Source: Oasisia sp. SBJ-2009 (taxonomy: Eukaryota > Annelida > Polychaeta > Sabellida > Siboglinidae). From it: a stretch of DNA of 64,000 nucleotides. Below are positions 11,379 to 27,141 of the stretch, piece after piece. Position numbers and translations under genes: made by a program. The notes below the pieces were generated by a model. The model was given only the letters and a program-made list of their open reading frames with translations, had not been told where the DNA came from and searched no databases. Each line of letters begins with the position of its first letter. Within the stretch, counting starts at the first letter, position 1. The DNA is taken from positions 6,407,208-6,471,207 of the forward strand of contig OZ024855.1 of NCBI GenBank assembly GCA_964017155.1. Reading direction: 5' to 3'.

Positions 11379-13662
11379 GAAGGTTCACACCAGGAAATTC
11401 TAACTCGGAGCAACTCGACGGTGGCCTGACCATGCAGCGTGTTTTAAGGAAATTCGCTGCAGTGACCGAAAACTCACGAAAAAAAGGTAAACTGATAATA
11501 ATATTTTTTCCAAATATGTTGTCAATTTGAAATATCGTTGTTTGTTGTCATGTACCGGTTTGGACAAGTCATTAGGTTTTGCGTAAAGTAGTAGTATTTT
11601 TGTGCAAACGTGGATGTTTGTTCTACTTGGGGCAGTGAGAGTCTCGCCAGGACACACGCAGCTATACCCTTTTCGGACAGACAATCTTAAACGCATGAGG
11701 TGTTTCCATTAGTTTCAATATATTTTCAGTTATGGACAGAAGTAGGCGTGCAATTTTGATGTTTACTCATACCATAATCTGCTTACTTGTTTTATATTCA
11801 TCAACAACGATCTACCGAAGAGCCAATGAACCCTACACGAGAAGGTTCACACCAGGAAATTCTAACTCGGAGCAACACGACGGTGACCTGACAACGCAGT
11901 GTGTTTAAATGAAATTCGCTGGAGTGACCGGAAACTCACGAAAAAAAGGTAAACTGATAATAATATTTATTCCAAATACGTTTTCAATTTGAAACATCGT
12001 TGTATGTTGTCATGTGCCGGTTTGGACAAGTCAATATCTTTTGCGTAAAGTAGTAGTATTTGTATGCAAACATGGATGTTTGTTCTACTTGGGGCAGTGA
12101 GAGTCTCGCCAGGACACACGCAGCTGTACCCTTTTCGGACAGACAATCATAAACGCATCAGGTGTTTCCATTAGCTTCAATATATATTCATTTATTTACA
12201 GAAGTAAGCGTGCAATTTTGATGTTTACTCATACCATAATCTGCTTACTTGTTTTATATTCATTAACAACGATATACCGAAGAGCCAGTGAACCCTCTAC
12301 GAGAAGGTTCACACCAGGAAATTCTAACTCGGAGCAACACGACGGTGGCCTGACCATGCAGCGTGTTTTAAGGAAATTCGCTGCAGTGACCGAAAACTCA
12401 CGAAAAAAGGTAAACTGATAATAATATTTTTTACATATATTTTGTCAATTTGAAATATCGTTGTATGTTGTCATGTACCGGTTTGGACAAGTCATTATCT
12501 TTTGCGTAAAGTAGTAGTATTTTTATGCAAACATGGATGTTTGTTCTACTTGGGGCAGTGAGAGTCTCGCCAGGACACACGCAGCTGTACCCTTTTAGGA
12601 CAGACAATCATAAACGCATCAGGTGTTTCCATTAGCTTCAATATATATTCATTTATTTACAGAAGTAGGCGTGCAATTGTGATGTTTACTCATACCATAA
12701 TCTGCTTACTTGTTTTATATTCATCAACAACGATATACTGAAGAGCTAATGAACCCGCTACGAGAAGGTTCACACCAGGAAATTCTAACTCGGAGCAACT
12801 CGACGGTGGCCTGACCATGCAGCGTGTTTTAAGGAAATTCGCTGCAGTGACCGAAAACTCACGAAAAAAAGGTAAACTGATAATAATATTTTTTCCAAAT
12901 ATTTTGTCAATTTGAAATATCGTTGTATGTTGTCATGTACCGGTTTGGACAAGTCATTATCTTTTGCGTAAAGTAGTAGTATTTTTATGCAAACATGTAT
13001 GTTTGTTCTACTTGGGGCAGTGAGAGTCTCGCCAGGACACACGCAGCTGTACCCTTTTCGGACAGACAATCATAAATGCATGAGGTGTTTCCATTAGTTT
13101 CAATATATTTTCAGTTATGGACAGAAGTAGGCGTGCAATTTTGATGTTTACTCATACCATAATCTGCTTACTTGTTTTATATTCATCAACAACGATCTAC
13201 CGAAGAGCCAATGAACTCGCTAAGAGAAGGTTCACACCAGGAAATTCTAACTCGGAGCAACACGACGGTGACCTGACAACGCAGCGTGTTTCAATGAAAT
13301 TCGCTGGAGTGACCGGAAACTCACGAAAAAAGGTAAACTGACTATAATATTTATTCCAAATATGTTTTCAATTTGAAACATCGTTGTATGTTGTCATGTG
13401 CCGGTTCGGACAAGTCATTATCTTTTGCGTAAAGTAGTAGTATTTTTATGCAAACATGGATGTTTGTTCCACTTGGGGCAGTGAGAGTCTCGCCAGGACA
13501 CACGCAGCTGTACCCTTTTCGGACAGACAATCATAAACGCATCAGGTGTTTCCATTAGCTTCAATATATATTCATTTATTTACAGAAGTAGGTGTGCAAT
13601 TTTGATGTTTAATCATACCATAATGTGCATGCTTGTTTTATATACATCAACAACGATCTACT
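11379..13662 (+). repeat. Mosaic segment of the array
   Basis: About five monomers linking the 5-mer repeat to the large duplicated block. The part up to about 12150 matches 18300-19070 at an offset of 6927 bp, including the rare GTTTGTTGTCATG and CAAACGTGG variants. The monomer at 12218-12418 (CATTAACAACGATATACCG, GAACCCTCTACG) reappears at 47747 and 51438, so its lineage later entered the 8-mer repeat. Confidence 0.7.
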
Positions 13663-16600
13663 GAAGAGCCAATGAACCCGGTACGAGAAGGTTCACACCA
13701 GGAAATTCTAACTCGGAGCAACACGACGGTGGCCTGACCATGCAGCGTGTTTTAAGGAAATTCGCTGAAGTGACCGAAAACTCACGAAAAAAAGGTAAAT
13801 TGATAATAATATTTTTTTCAAAATATGTTGTCAATTTGAAATATCGTTGTATGTTGTAATGTACCGGTTTGGACAAGTCATTTTCTTTTGCGTAAAGTAG
13901 TAGTATTTTTATGCAAACATGGATGTTTGTTCTACTTGGGGCAGTGAGAGTCTCGCCAGGACACACGCAGCTGTATCCTTTTCGGACAGACAATCATAAA
14001 CGCAGGAGGTGTTTCCATTAGTTTCAATATATTTTCAGTTATGGACAGAAGTAGGTGTGCAATTTTGATGTTTACTCATACCATAATCTGCTTACTTGTT
14101 TTATATTAATTAACAACGATATACCGAAGCGCCAATGAACCCGCTACGAGAAGGTTCACACCAGGACATTCTAGCTCGGAGCAACAGGACGGTGACCTGA
14201 CAACGCAGCGTGTTTCAATGAAATTCGCTGCAGTGACCGGAAACTCACGAAAAAAAGGTAAACTGACTATAATATTTATTCCAAATATGTTTTCAATTTG
14301 AAACATCGTTGTATGTTATCATGTGCCGGTTTGGACAAGTCATTATCTTTTGCCTAAAGTAGTAGTATTTTTATGCAAACATGGATGTTTGTTCTACTTG
14401 GGGCAGTGAGAGTCTCGCCAGGATACACGCAGCTGTACCCTTTTCGGACAGACAATCATAAACGCATCAGGTGTTTCCATTAGCTTCAATATATATTCAT
14501 TTATTTACAGAAGTAGGCGTGCAATTTTGATGTTTACTCATACCATAATCTGCTTACTTGTTTTATATTCATCAACAACGATATACTGAAGAGCCAATGA
14601 ACCCGCTACGAGAAGGTTCACACCAGGAAATTCTAACTCGGAGCAACTCGACGGTGGCCTGACCATGCAGCGTGTTTTAAGGAAATTCGCTGCAGTGGCC
14701 GAAAACTCACGAAAAAAAGGTAAACTGATAATAATATTTTTTCCAAATATGTTGTCAATTTGAAATATCGTTGTTTGTTGTCATGTACCGGTTTGGACAA
14801 GTCATTATCTTTTGCGTAAAGTAGTAGTATTTTTATGCAAACGTGGATGTTTGTTCTACTTGGGGCAGTGAGAGTCTCGCCAGGACACACGCAGCTATAC
14901 CCTTTTCGGACAGACAATCTTAAACGCATGAGGTGTTTCCATTAGCTTCAATATATATTCATTTATTTACAGAAGTAGGTGTGCAATTTTGATGTTTATT
15001 CATACCATAATCTGCTTACTTGTTTTATGTTCATCAACAACGATCTACCGAAGAGCCAATGAACCCTATACGAGAAGGTTCACACCAGGAAATTCTAACT
15101 CGGAGCAACACGACGGTGACCTGACAACGCAGCGTGTTTCAATGAAATTCGCTGGAGTGACCGGAAACTGACGAAAAAAGGTAAACTGACTATAATATTT
15201 ATTCCAAATATGTTTTCAATTTGAAATATCGTTGTATGTTGTCATGTGCCGGTTTGGACAAGTCATTATCTTTTGCGTAAAGTAGTAGTATTTTTTTGCA
15301 AACATGGATGTTTGTTCCACTTGGGGCAGTGAGAGTCTCGCCAGGACACACGCAGCTGTACCCTTTTCGGACAGACAATCATAAATGCATGAGGTGTTTC
15401 CATTAACTTCAATATATTTTCATTTATTTACAGAAGTAGTCGTGCAATTTTGATGTTTACTCATACCATAATCTGTTTACTTGTTTTATATACATCAACA
15501 ACGATCTACGGAAGAGCCAATGAACCCGGTACGAGAAGGTTCACACCAGGAAATTCTAACTCGGAGCAACACGACGGTGGCCTGACCATGCAGCGTGTTT
15601 TAAGGAAATTCGCTGAAGTGACCGAAAACTCACGAAAAAAAGGTAAACTGATAATAATATTTTTTTCAAAATATGTTGTCAATTTGAAATATCGTTGTAT
15701 GTTGTCATGTACCGGTTTGGACAAGTCATTATCTTTTGCGTAAAGTAGTAGTATTTTTATGCAAACATGGATGTTTGTTCTACTTGGGGCAGTGAGAGTC
15801 TCGCCAGGACACACGCAGCTGTATCCTTTTCGGACAGACAATCATAAACGCAGGAGGTGTTTCCATTAGTTTCAATATATTTTCAGTTATGGACAGAAGT
15901 AGGTGTGCAATTTTGATGTTTACTCATACCATAATCTGCTTACTTGTTTTATATTCATCAACAACGATCTACCGAAGAGCCAATGAACCCGCTACGAGAA
16001 GGTTCACACCAGGACATTCTAGCTCGGAGCAACAGGACGGCGACCTGACAACGCAGCGTGTTTCAATGAAATTCGCTGCAGTGACCGGAAACTCACGAAA
16101 AAAAGGTAAACTGACTATAATATTTATTCCAAATATGTTTTCAATTTGAAACATCGTTGTATGTTGTCATGTGCCGGTTTGGACAAGTCATTATCTTTTG
16201 CGTAAAGTAGTAGTATTTTTATGCAAACATGGATGTTTGTTCTACTTGGGGCAGTGAGAGTCTCGCCAGGACACACGCAGCTGTACCCTTTTCGGACAGA
16301 TAATCATAAACGCATCAGGTGTTTCCATTAGCTTCAATATATATTCATTTATTTACAGAAGTAGGCGTGCAATTTTGATGTTTACTCATACCATAATCTG
16401 CTTACTTGTTTTATATTCATCAACAACGATATACTGAAGAGCCAATGAACCCGCTACGAGAAGATTCACACCAGGAAATTCTAACTCGGAGCAACTCGAC
16501 GGTGGCCTGACCATGCAGCGTGTTTTAAGGAAATTCGCTGCAGTGACCGAAAACTCACGAAAAAAAGGTAAACTGATAATAATATTTTTTCCAAATATAT

Positions 16601-19600
16601 TGTCAATTTGAAATATCGTTGTTTGTTGTCATGTACCGGTTTGGACAAGTCATTATCTTTTGCGTAAAGTAGTAGTATTTTTATGCAAACGTGGATGTTT
16701 GTTCTACTTGGGGCAGTGAGAGTCTCGCCAGGACACACGCAACTATACCCTTTTCGGACAGACAATCTTAAACGCATGAGGTGTTTCCATTAGCTTCAAT
16801 ATATATTCATTTATTTACAGAAGTAGGCGTGCAATTTTGATGTTTACTCATACCATAATCTGCTTACTTGTTTTATGTTCATCAACAACGATCTACTGAA
16901 GAGCCAATGAACCCGGTACGAGTAGGTTCATATCAGGAAATTCTAACTCGGAGCAACACGACGGTGGCCTGACCATGCAGCGTGTTTTAAGGAAATTCGC
17001 TGCAGTGACAGAAAACTCACGAAAAAAGGTAAACTGATAATAATATTTTTTACAAATATTTTGTCAATTTGAAATATCGTTGTATGTTGTCATGTGCCGT
17101 TTTGGACAAGTCATTATCTTTTGCGTAAAGTAGTAGTATTTTTTTGCAAACATGGATGTTTGTTCCACTTGGGGCAGTGAGAGTCTCGCCAGGACACACG
17201 CAGCTGTACCCTTTTCGGACAGACAATCATAAACGCATGAGGTGTTTCCATTAGTTTCAATATATTTTCAGTTATGGACAGAAGTAGGCGTGCAATTTAG
17301 ATGTTTACTCATACCATAATGTGCTTACTTGTTTTATATTCATCAATATCGATCTACCGAAGAGCCAATGAACCCGCTACGAGAAGGTTCACACCAGGAA
17401 ATTCTAACTCGGAGCAACACGACGGTGACCTGACAACGCAGTGTGTTTCAATGAAATTCGCTGCAGTGACCGGAAACTCACGAAAAAAAGGTAAACTGAC
17501 TATAATATTTATTCCAAATACGTTTTCAATTTGAAACATCGTTGTATGTTGTCATGTGCCGGTTTGGACAAGTCATTATCATTTGCGTAAAGTAGTAGTA
17601 TTTTTATGCAAACATGGATGTTTGTTCTACTTGGGGCAGTGAGAGTCTCGCCAGGACACACGCAGCTGTACCCTTTTCGGACAGACAATCATAAATGCAT
17701 GAGGTGTTTCCATTAGTTTCAATATATTTTCAGTTATGGACAGAAGTAGGCGTGCAATTTTGATGTTTAATCATACCATAATGTGCATGCTTGTTTTATA
17801 TTCACCAACAACGATCTACCGAAGAGCCAATGAACCCGCTAAGAGAAGGTTCACAACAGGAAATTCCAACTCGGAGCAACACGACGGTGACCTGACAACG
17901 CAGCGTGTTTCAATGAAATTCGCTGGAGTGACCGGAAACTCACGAAAAAAGGTAAACTGACTATAATATTTATTCCAAATATGTTTTCAATTTGAAACAT
18001 CGTTGTATGTTGTCATTTGCCGGTTTGGACAAGTCATTATCTTTTGCGTAAAGTAGTAGTATTTTTATGCAAACATGGATGTTTGTTCCACTTGGGGCAG
18101 TGAGAGTCTCGCCAGGACACACGCAGCTGTACCCTTTTCGGACAGACAATCATAAACGCATCAGGTGTTTCCATTAGCTTCAATATATATTCATTTATTT
18201 ACAGAAGTAGGCGTGCAATTTTGATGTTTACTCATACCATAATCTGCTTACTTGTTTTATATTCATCAACAACGATATACTGAAGAGCCAGTGAACCCGC
18301 TACGAGAAGGTTCACACCAGGAAATTCTAACTCGGAGCAACTCGACGGTGGCCTGACCATGCAGCGTGTTTTAAGGAAATTCGCTGCAGTGACCGAAAAC
18401 TCACGAAAAAAAGGTAAACTGATAATAATATTTTTTCCAAATATGTTGTCAATTTGAAATATCGTTGTTTGTTGTCATGTACCGGTTTGGACAAGTCATT
18501 ATCTTTTGCGTAAAGTAGTAGTATTTTTGTGCAAACGTGGATGTTTGTTCTACTTGGGGCAGTGAGAGTCTCGCCAGGACACACGCAGCTATACCCTTTT
18601 CGGACAGACAATCTTAAACGCATGAGGTGTTTCCATTAGTTTCAATATATTTTCAGTTATGGACAGAAGTAGGCGTGCAATTTTGATGTTTACTCATACC
18701 ATAATCTGCTTACTTGTTTTATATTCATCAACAACGATCTACCGAAGAGCCAATGAACCCTACACGAGAAGGTTCACACCAGGAAATTCTAACTCGGAGC
18801 AACACGACGGTGACCTGACAACGCAGTGTGTTTAAATGAAATTCGCTGGAGTGACCGGAAACTCACGAAAAAAAGGTAAACTGATAATAATATTTATTCC
18901 AAATACGTTTTCAATTTGAAACATCGTTGTATGTTGTCATGTGCCGGTTTGGACAAGTCAATATCTTTTGCGTAAAGTAGTAGTATTTGTATGCAAACAT
19001 GGATGTTTGTTCTACTTGGGGCAGTGAGAGTCTCGCCAGGACACACGCAGCTGTACCCTTTTCGGACAGACAATCATAAATGCATGAGGTGTTTCCATTA
19101 GCTTCAATATATTTTCATTTATATACAGAAGTAGGCGTGCAATTTTGATGTTTACTCATACCATAATCTTTTTACTTGTTTTATATACATCAACAACGAT
19201 CTACTGAAGTGCCAATGAACCCGGTACGAGAAGGTTCACACCAGGAAATTCTAACTCGGAGCAACACGACGGTGACCTGACAACGCAGCGTGTTTGAATG
19301 AAATTCGCTGCAGTGACCGGAAACTCACGAAAAAAGGTTAACTTATTGTAATATTTATTCCAAATATTTTGTCAATTTGAAACATTGTTGTATGTTGTCA
19401 TGTGCTGGTTTACACAAGTCATTGTCTTTTGTGTAAAGTAGTAGTATTTTTATGCAAACATGGATGTTTGTTCCACTTGGGGCAGTGAGAGTCTCGCCAG
19501 GACACACGCAGCTGTACCCTTTTCGGACAGACAATCTTAAACGCATGAGGTGTTTCCATTAGTTTCAATATATTTTCAGTTATGGACAGAAGTAGGCGTC

Positions 19601-22090
19601 GAATTTTGATGTTTACTCGTACCATAATCTGTTTACTTGTTTTATATTCACCAACAACGATCTACCGAAGAGCCAATGAACCCGCTAAGAGAAGGTTCAC
19701 AACAGGAAATTCCAACTCGGAGCAACACGACGGTGACCTGACAACGCAGCGTGTTTCAATGAAATTCGCTGGAGTGACCGGAAACTCACGAAAAAAAGGT
19801 AAACTGACTATAATATTTATTCCAAATATGTTTTCAATTTGAAACATCGTTGTATGTTGTCATTTGCCGGTTTGGACAAGTCATTATCTTTTGCGTAAAG
19901 TAGTAGTATTTTTATGCAAACATGGATGTTTGTTCCACTTGGGGCAGTGAGAGTCTCGCCAGGACACACGCAGCTGTACCCTTTTCGGACAGACAATCAT
20001 AAATGCATGAGGTGTTTCCATTAGCTTCAATATATTTTCATTTATATACAGAAGTAGGCGTGCAATTTTGATGTTTACTCATACCATAATCTTTTTACTT
20101 GTTTTATATACATCAACAACGATCTACTGAAGTGCCAATGAACCCGGTACGAGAAGGTTCACACCAGGAAATTCTAACTCGGAGCAACACGACGGTGACC
20201 TGACAACGCAGCGTGTTTGAATGAAATTCGCTGCAGTGACCGGAAACTCACGAAAAAAGGTTAACTTATTGTAATATTTATTCCAAATATTTTGTCAATT
20301 TGAAACATTGTTGTATGTTGTCATGTGCTGGTTTACACAAGTCATTGTCTTTTGTGTAAAGTAGTAGTATTTTTATGCAAACATGGATGTTTGTTCCACT
20401 TGGGGCAGTGAGAGTCTCGCCAGGACACACGCAGCTGTACCCTTTTCGGACAGACAATCTTAAACGCATGAGGTGTTTCCATTAGTTTCAATATATTTTC
20501 AGTTATGGACAGAAGTAGGCGTCGAATTTTGATGTTTACTCGTACCATAATCTGTTTACTTGTTTTATATTCACCAACAACGATCTACCGAAGAGCCAAT
20601 GAACCCGCTAAGAGAAGGTTCACAACAGGAAATTCCAACTCGGAGCAACACGACGGTGACCTGACAACGCAGCGTGTTTCAATGAAATTCGCTGGAGTGA
20701 CCGGAAACTCACGAAAAAAAGGTAAACTGACTATAATATTTATTCCAAATATGTTTTCAATTTGAAACATCGTTGTATGTTGTCATTTGCCGGTTTGGAC
20801 AAGTCATTATCTTTTGCGTAAAGTAGTAGTATTTTTATGCAAACATGGATGTTTGTTCCACTTGGGGCAGTGAGAGTCTCGCCAGGACACACGCAGCTGT
20901 ACCCTTTTCGGACAGACAATCATAAACGCATCAGGTGTTTCCATTAGCTTCAATATATATTCATTTATTTACAGAAGTAGGCGTGCAATTTTGATGTTTA
21001 CTCATACCATAATCTGCTTACTTGTTTTATATTCATCAACAACGATATACTGAAGAGCCAATGAACCCGCTACGAGAAGGTTCACACCAGGAAATTCTAA
21101 CTCGGAGCAACTCGACGGTGGCCTGACCATGCAGCGTGTTTTAAGGAAATTCGCTGCAGTGACCGAAAACTCACGAAAAAAGGTAAACTGATAATAATAT
21201 TTTTTCCAAATATGTTGTCAATTTGAAATATCGTTGTTTGTTGTCATGTACCGGTTTGGACAAGTCATTATCTTTTGCGTAAAGTAGTAGTATTTTTATG
21301 CAAACATGGATGTTTGTTCCACTTGGGGCAGTGAGAGTCTCGCCAGGACACACGCAGCTGTACCCTTTTCGGACATACAATCATAAACGCATCAGGTGTT
21401 TCCATTAGCTTCAATATATATGCATTTATTTACAGAAGTAGGCGTGCAATTGTGATGTTTACTCATACCATAATCTGCTTACTTGTTTTATATTCATCAA
21501 CAACGATCTACTGAAGAGCCAATGAACCCGGTACGAGTAGGTTCACACCAGGAAATTCTAACTCGGAGCAACACGACGGTGGCCTGACCATGCAGCGTCT
21601 TTTATGGAAATTCGCTGCAGTGACCGAAAACTCACGAAAAAAGGTAAACTGATAATAATATTTTTTACAAATATTTTGTCAATTTGAAATATCGTTGTAT
21701 GTTGTCATGTGCCGGTTTGGACAAGTCATTATCTTTTGCGTAAAGTAGTAGTATTTTTTTGCAAACATGGATGTTTGTTCCACTTGGGGCAATGAGAGTC
21801 TCGCCAGGACACACGCAGCTGTACCCTTTTTGGACAGACAATCATAAACGCATCAGGTGTTTCCATTTGTTTCAATATATTTTCAGTTATGGACAGAAGT
21901 AGGTGTGCAATTTTGATGTTTATTCATACCATAATCTGCTTACTTGTTTTATGTTCATCAACAACGATCTACCGAAGAGCCAATGAACCCTATACGAGAA
22001 GGATCACACCAGGAAATTCTAACTCGGAGCAACACGACGGTGACCTGACAACGCAGCGTGTTTCAATGAAATTCGCTGGAGTGACCGGAA
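13663..22090 (+). repeat. 8.4-kb multi-monomer block, copy 1
   Basis: About 18 monomers that reappear 16,617 bp downstream at 30280-38707. Rare variants shared only by the two copies include TTGTAATGTACCGG, CATTTTCTTTTGCG, TATTAATTAACAACG, GTGGCCGAAAAC, CATCAATATCGATC and GAAGATTCACACC. At 13662 this copy reads T where the other reads C, which sets the left limit. The right limit is where copy 2 switches to another repeat phase. Confidence 0.9.
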
Positions 22091-22988
22091 ACTGACGAAA
22101 AAAGGTAAACTGACTATAATATTTATTCCAAATATGTTTTCAATTTGAAATATCGTTGTATGTTGTCATGTGCCGGTTTGGACAAGTCATTATCTTTTGC
22201 GTAAAGTAGTAGTATTTTTTTGCAAACATGGATGTTTGTTCCACTTGGGGCAGTGAGAGTCTCGCCAGGACACACGCAGCTGTACCCTTTTCGGACAGAC
22301 AATCATAAATGCATGAGGTGTTTCCATTAACTTCAATATATTTTCATTTATTTACAGAAGTAGTCGTGTAATTTTGATGTTTACTCATACCATAATCTGT
22401 TTACTTGTTTTATATACATCAACAACGATCTACCGAAGAGCCAATGAACCCGGTACGAGAAGGTTCACACCAGGAAATTCTAACTCGGAGCAACACGACG
22501 GTGGCCTGACCATGCAGCGTGTTTTAAGGAAATTCGCTGCAGTGACCGAAAACTCACGAAAAAAAGGTAAACTGATAATAATATTTTTTTCAAATATGTT
22601 GTCAATTTGAAATATCGTTGTATGTTGTCATGTACCGGTTTGGACAAGTCATTATCTTTTGCGTAAAGTAGTAGTATTTTTATGCAAACATGGATGTTTG
22701 TTCTACTTGGGGCAGTGAGAGTCTCGCCAGGACACACGCAGCTGTATCCTTTTCGGACAGACAATCATAAACGCAGGAGGTGTTTCCATTAGTTTCAATA
22801 TATTTTCAGTTATGGACAGAAGTAGGTGTGCAATTTTGATGTTTACTCATACCATAATCTGCTTACTTGTTTTATATTCATCAACAACGATCTACCGAAG
22901 AGCCAATGAACCCGCTACGAGAAGGTTCACACCAGGACATTCTAGCTCGGAGCAACAGGACGGTGACCTGACAACGCAGCGTGTTTCA
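18836..22988 (+). repeat. 9-mer higher-order repeat, copy 1
   Basis: Nine monomers (4153 bp) that recur in tandem. The block includes a 923-bp dimer present twice (compare 19080-20000 with 20003-20923) carrying CATAATCTTTTTACTTG, GTGCTGGTTTACACAAG and GTAGGCGTCGAATTTTG. The left limit is set by AAATGAA here versus CAATGAA in the next copy. Confidence 0.9.
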
Positions 22989-25900
22989 ATGAAATTCGCT
23001 GGAGTGACCGGAAACTCACGAAAAAAAGGTAAACTGATAATAATATTTATTCCAAATACGTTTTCAATTTGAAACATCGTTGTATGTTGTCATGTGCCGG
23101 TTTGGACAAGTCAATATCTTTTGCGTAAAGTAGTAGTATTTGTATGCAAACATGGATGTTTGTTCTACTTGGGGCAGTGAGAGTCTCGCCAGGACACACG
23201 CAGCTGTACCCTTTTCGGACAGACAATCATAAATGCATGAGGTGTTTCCATTAGCTTCAATATATTTTCATTTATATACAGAAGTAGGCGTGCAATTTTG
23301 ATGTTTACTCATACCATAATCTTTTTACTTGTTTTATATACATCAACAACGATCTACTGAAGTGCCAATGAACCCGGTACGAGAAGGTTCACACCAGGAA
23401 ATTCTAACTCGGAGCAACACGACGGTGACCTGACAACGCAGCGTGTTTGAATGAAATTCGCTGCAGTGACCGGAAACTCACGAAAAAAGGTTAACTTATT
23501 GTAATATTTATTCCAAATATTTTGTCAATTTGAAACATTGTTGTATGTTGTCATGTGCTGGTTTACACAAGTCATTGTCTTTTGTGTAAAGTAGTAGTAT
23601 TTTTATGCAAACATGGATGTTTGTTCCACTTGGGGCAGTGAGAGTCTCGCCAGGACACACGCAGCTGTACCCTTTTCGGACAGACAATCTTAAACGCATG
23701 AGGTGTTTCCATTAGTTTCAATATATTTTCAGTTATGGACAGAAGTAGGCGTCGAATTTTGATGTTTACTCGTACCATAATCTGTTTACTTGTTTTATAT
23801 TCACCAACAACGATCTACCGAAGAGCCAATGAACCCGCTAAGAGAAGGTTCACAACAGGAAATTCCAACTCGGAGCAACACGACGGTGACCTGACAACGC
23901 AGCGTGTTTCAATGAAATTCGCTGGAGTGACCGGAAACTCACGAAAAAAAGGTAAACTGACTATAATATTTATTCCAAATATGTTTTCAATTTGAAACAT
24001 CGTTGTATGTTGTCATTTGCCGGTTTGGACAAGTCATTATCTTTTGCGTAAAGTAGTAGTATTTTTATGCAAACATGGATGTTTGTTCCACTTGGGGCAG
24101 TGAGAGTCTCGCCAGGACACACGCAGCTGTACCCTTTTCGGACAGACAATCATAAATGCATGAGGTGTTTCCATTAGCTTCAATATATTTTCATTTATAT
24201 ACAGAAGTAGGCGTGCAATTTTGATGTTTACTCATACCATAATCTTTTTACTTGTTTTATATACATCAACAACGATCTACTGAAGTGCCAATGAACCCGG
24301 TACGAGAAGGTTCACACCAGGAAATTCTAACTCGGAGCAACACGACGGTGACCTGACAACGCAGCGTGTTTGAATGAAATTCGCTGCAGTGACCGGAAAC
24401 TCACGAAAAAAGGTTAACTTATTGTAATATTTATTCCAAATATTTTGTCAATTTGAAACATTGTTGTATGTTGTCATGTGCTGGTTTACACAAGTCATTG
24501 TCTTTTGTGTAAAGTAGTAGTATTTTTATGCAAACATGGATGTTTGTTCCACTTGGGGCAGTGAGAGTCTCGCCAGGACACACGCAGCTGTACCCTTTTC
24601 GGACAGACAATCTTAAACGCATGAGGTGTTTCCATTAGTTTCAATATATTTTCAGTTATGGACAGAAGTAGGCGTCGAATTTTGATGTTTACTCGTACCA
24701 TAATCTGTTTACTTGTTTTATATTCACCAACAACGATCTACCGAAGAGCCAATGAACCCGCTAAGAGAAGGTTCACAACAGGAAATTCCAACTCGGAGCA
24801 ACACGACGGTGACCTGACAACGCAGCGTGTTTCAATGAAATTCGCTGGAGTGACCGGAAACTCACGAAAAAAAGGTAAACTGACTATAATATTTATTCCA
24901 AATATGTTTTCAATTTGAAACATCGTTGTATGTTGTCATTTGCCGGTTTGGACAAGTCATTATCTTTTGCGTAAAGTAGTAGTATTTTTATGCAAACATG
25001 GATGTTTGTTCCACTTGGGGCAGTGAGAGTCTCGCCAGGACACACGCAGCTGTACCCTTTTCGGACAGACAATCATAAACGCATCAGGTGTTTCCATTAG
25101 CTTCAATATATATTCATTTATTTACAGAAGTAGGCGTGCAATTTTGATGTTTACTCATACCATAATCTGCTTACTTGTTTTATATTCATCAACAACGATA
25201 TACTGAAGAGCCAATGAACCCGCTACGAGAAGGTTCACACCAGGAAATTCTAACTCGGAGCAACTCGACGGTGGCCTGACCATGCAGCGTGTTTTAAGGA
25301 AATTCGCTGCAGTGACCGAAAACTCACGAAAAAAGGTAAACTGATAATAATATTTTTTCCAAATATGTTGTCAATTTGAAATATCGTTGTTTGTTGTCAT
25401 GTACCGGTTTGGACAAGTCATTATCTTTTGCGTAAAGTAGTAGTATTTTTATGCAAACATGGATGTTTGTTCCACTTGGGGCAGTGAGAGTCTCGCCAGG
25501 ACACACGCAGCTGTACCCTTTTCGGACATACAATCATAAACGCATCAGGTGTTTCCATTAGCTTCAATATATATGCATTTATTTACAGAAGTAGGCGTGC
25601 AATTGTGATGTTTACTCATACCATAATCTGCTTACTTGTTTTATATTCATCAACAACGATCTACTGAAGAGCCAATGAACCCGGTACGAGTAGGTTCACA
25701 CCAGGAAATTCTAACTCGGAGCAACACGACGGTGGCCTGACCATGCAGCGTCTTTTATGGAAATTCGCTGCAGTGACCGAAAACTCACGAAAAAAGGTAA
25801 ACTGATAATAATATTTTTTACAAATATTTTGTCAATTTGAAATATCGTTGTATGTTGTCATGTGCCGGTTTGGACAAGTCATTATCTTTTGCGTAAAGTA

Positions 25901-27141
25901 GTAGTATTTTTTTGCAAACATGGATGTTTGTTCCACTTGGGGCAATGAGAGTCTCGCCAGGACACACGCAGCTGTACCCTTTTTGGACAGACAATCATAA
26001 ACGCATCAGGTGTTTCCATTTGTTTCAATATATTTTAAGTTATGGACAGAAGTAGGTGTGCAATTTTGATGTTTATTCATACCATAATCTGCTTACTTGT
26101 TTTATGTTCATCAACAACGATCTACCGAAGAGCCAATGAACCCTATACGAGAAGGATCACACCAGGAAATTCTAACTCGGAGCAACACGACGGTGACCTG
26201 ACAACGCAGCGTGTTTCAATGAAATTCGCTGGAGTGACCGGAAACTGACGAAAAAAGGTAAACTGACTATAATATTTATTCCAAATATGTTTTCAATTTG
26301 AAATATCGTTGTATGTTGTCATGTGCCGGTTTGGACAAGTCATTATCTTTTGCGTAAAGTAGTAGTATTTTTTTGCAAACATGGATGTTTGTTCCACTTG
26401 GGGCAGTGAGAGTCTCGCCAGGACACACGCAGCTGTACCCTTTTCGGACAGACAATCATAAATGCATGAGGTGTTTCCATTAACTTCAATATATTTTCAT
26501 TTATTTACAGAAGTAGTCGTGTAATTTTGATGTTTACTCATACCATAATCTGTTTACTTGTTTTATATACATCAACAACGATCTACCGAAGAGCCAATGA
26601 ACCCGGTACGAGAAGGTTCACACCAGGAAATTCTAACTCGGAGCAACACGACGGTGGCCTGACCATGCAGCGTGTTTTAAGGAAATTCGCTGCAGTGACC
26701 GAAAACTCACGAAAAAAAGGTAAACTGATAATAATATTTTTTTCAAATATGTTGTCAATTTGAAATATCGTTGTATGTTGTCATGTACCGGTTTGGACAA
26801 GTCATTATCTTTTGCGTAAAGTAGTAGTATTTTTATGCAAACATGGATGTTTGTTCTACTTGGGGCAGTGAGAGTCTCGCCAGGACACACGCAGCTGTAT
26901 CCTTTTCGGACAGACAATCATAAACGCAGGAGGTGTTTCCATTAGTTTCAATATATTTTCAGTTATGGACAGAAGTAGGTGTGCAATTTTGATGTTTACT
27001 CATACCATAATCTGCTTACTTGTTTTATATTCATCAACAACGATCTACCGAAGAGCCAATGAACCCGCTACGAGAAGGTTCACACCAGGACATTCTAGCT
27101 CGGAGCAACAGGACGGTGACCTGACAACGCAGCGTGTTTCA
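22989..27141 (+). repeat. 9-mer higher-order repeat, copy 2
   Basis: Second tandem copy of the nine-monomer unit, nearly identical to copy 1. One visible difference is ATTTTAAGTTATGG near 26034 where copy 1 has ATTTTCAGTTATGG; this removes the AG acceptor-like signal of that monomer. Confidence 0.9.
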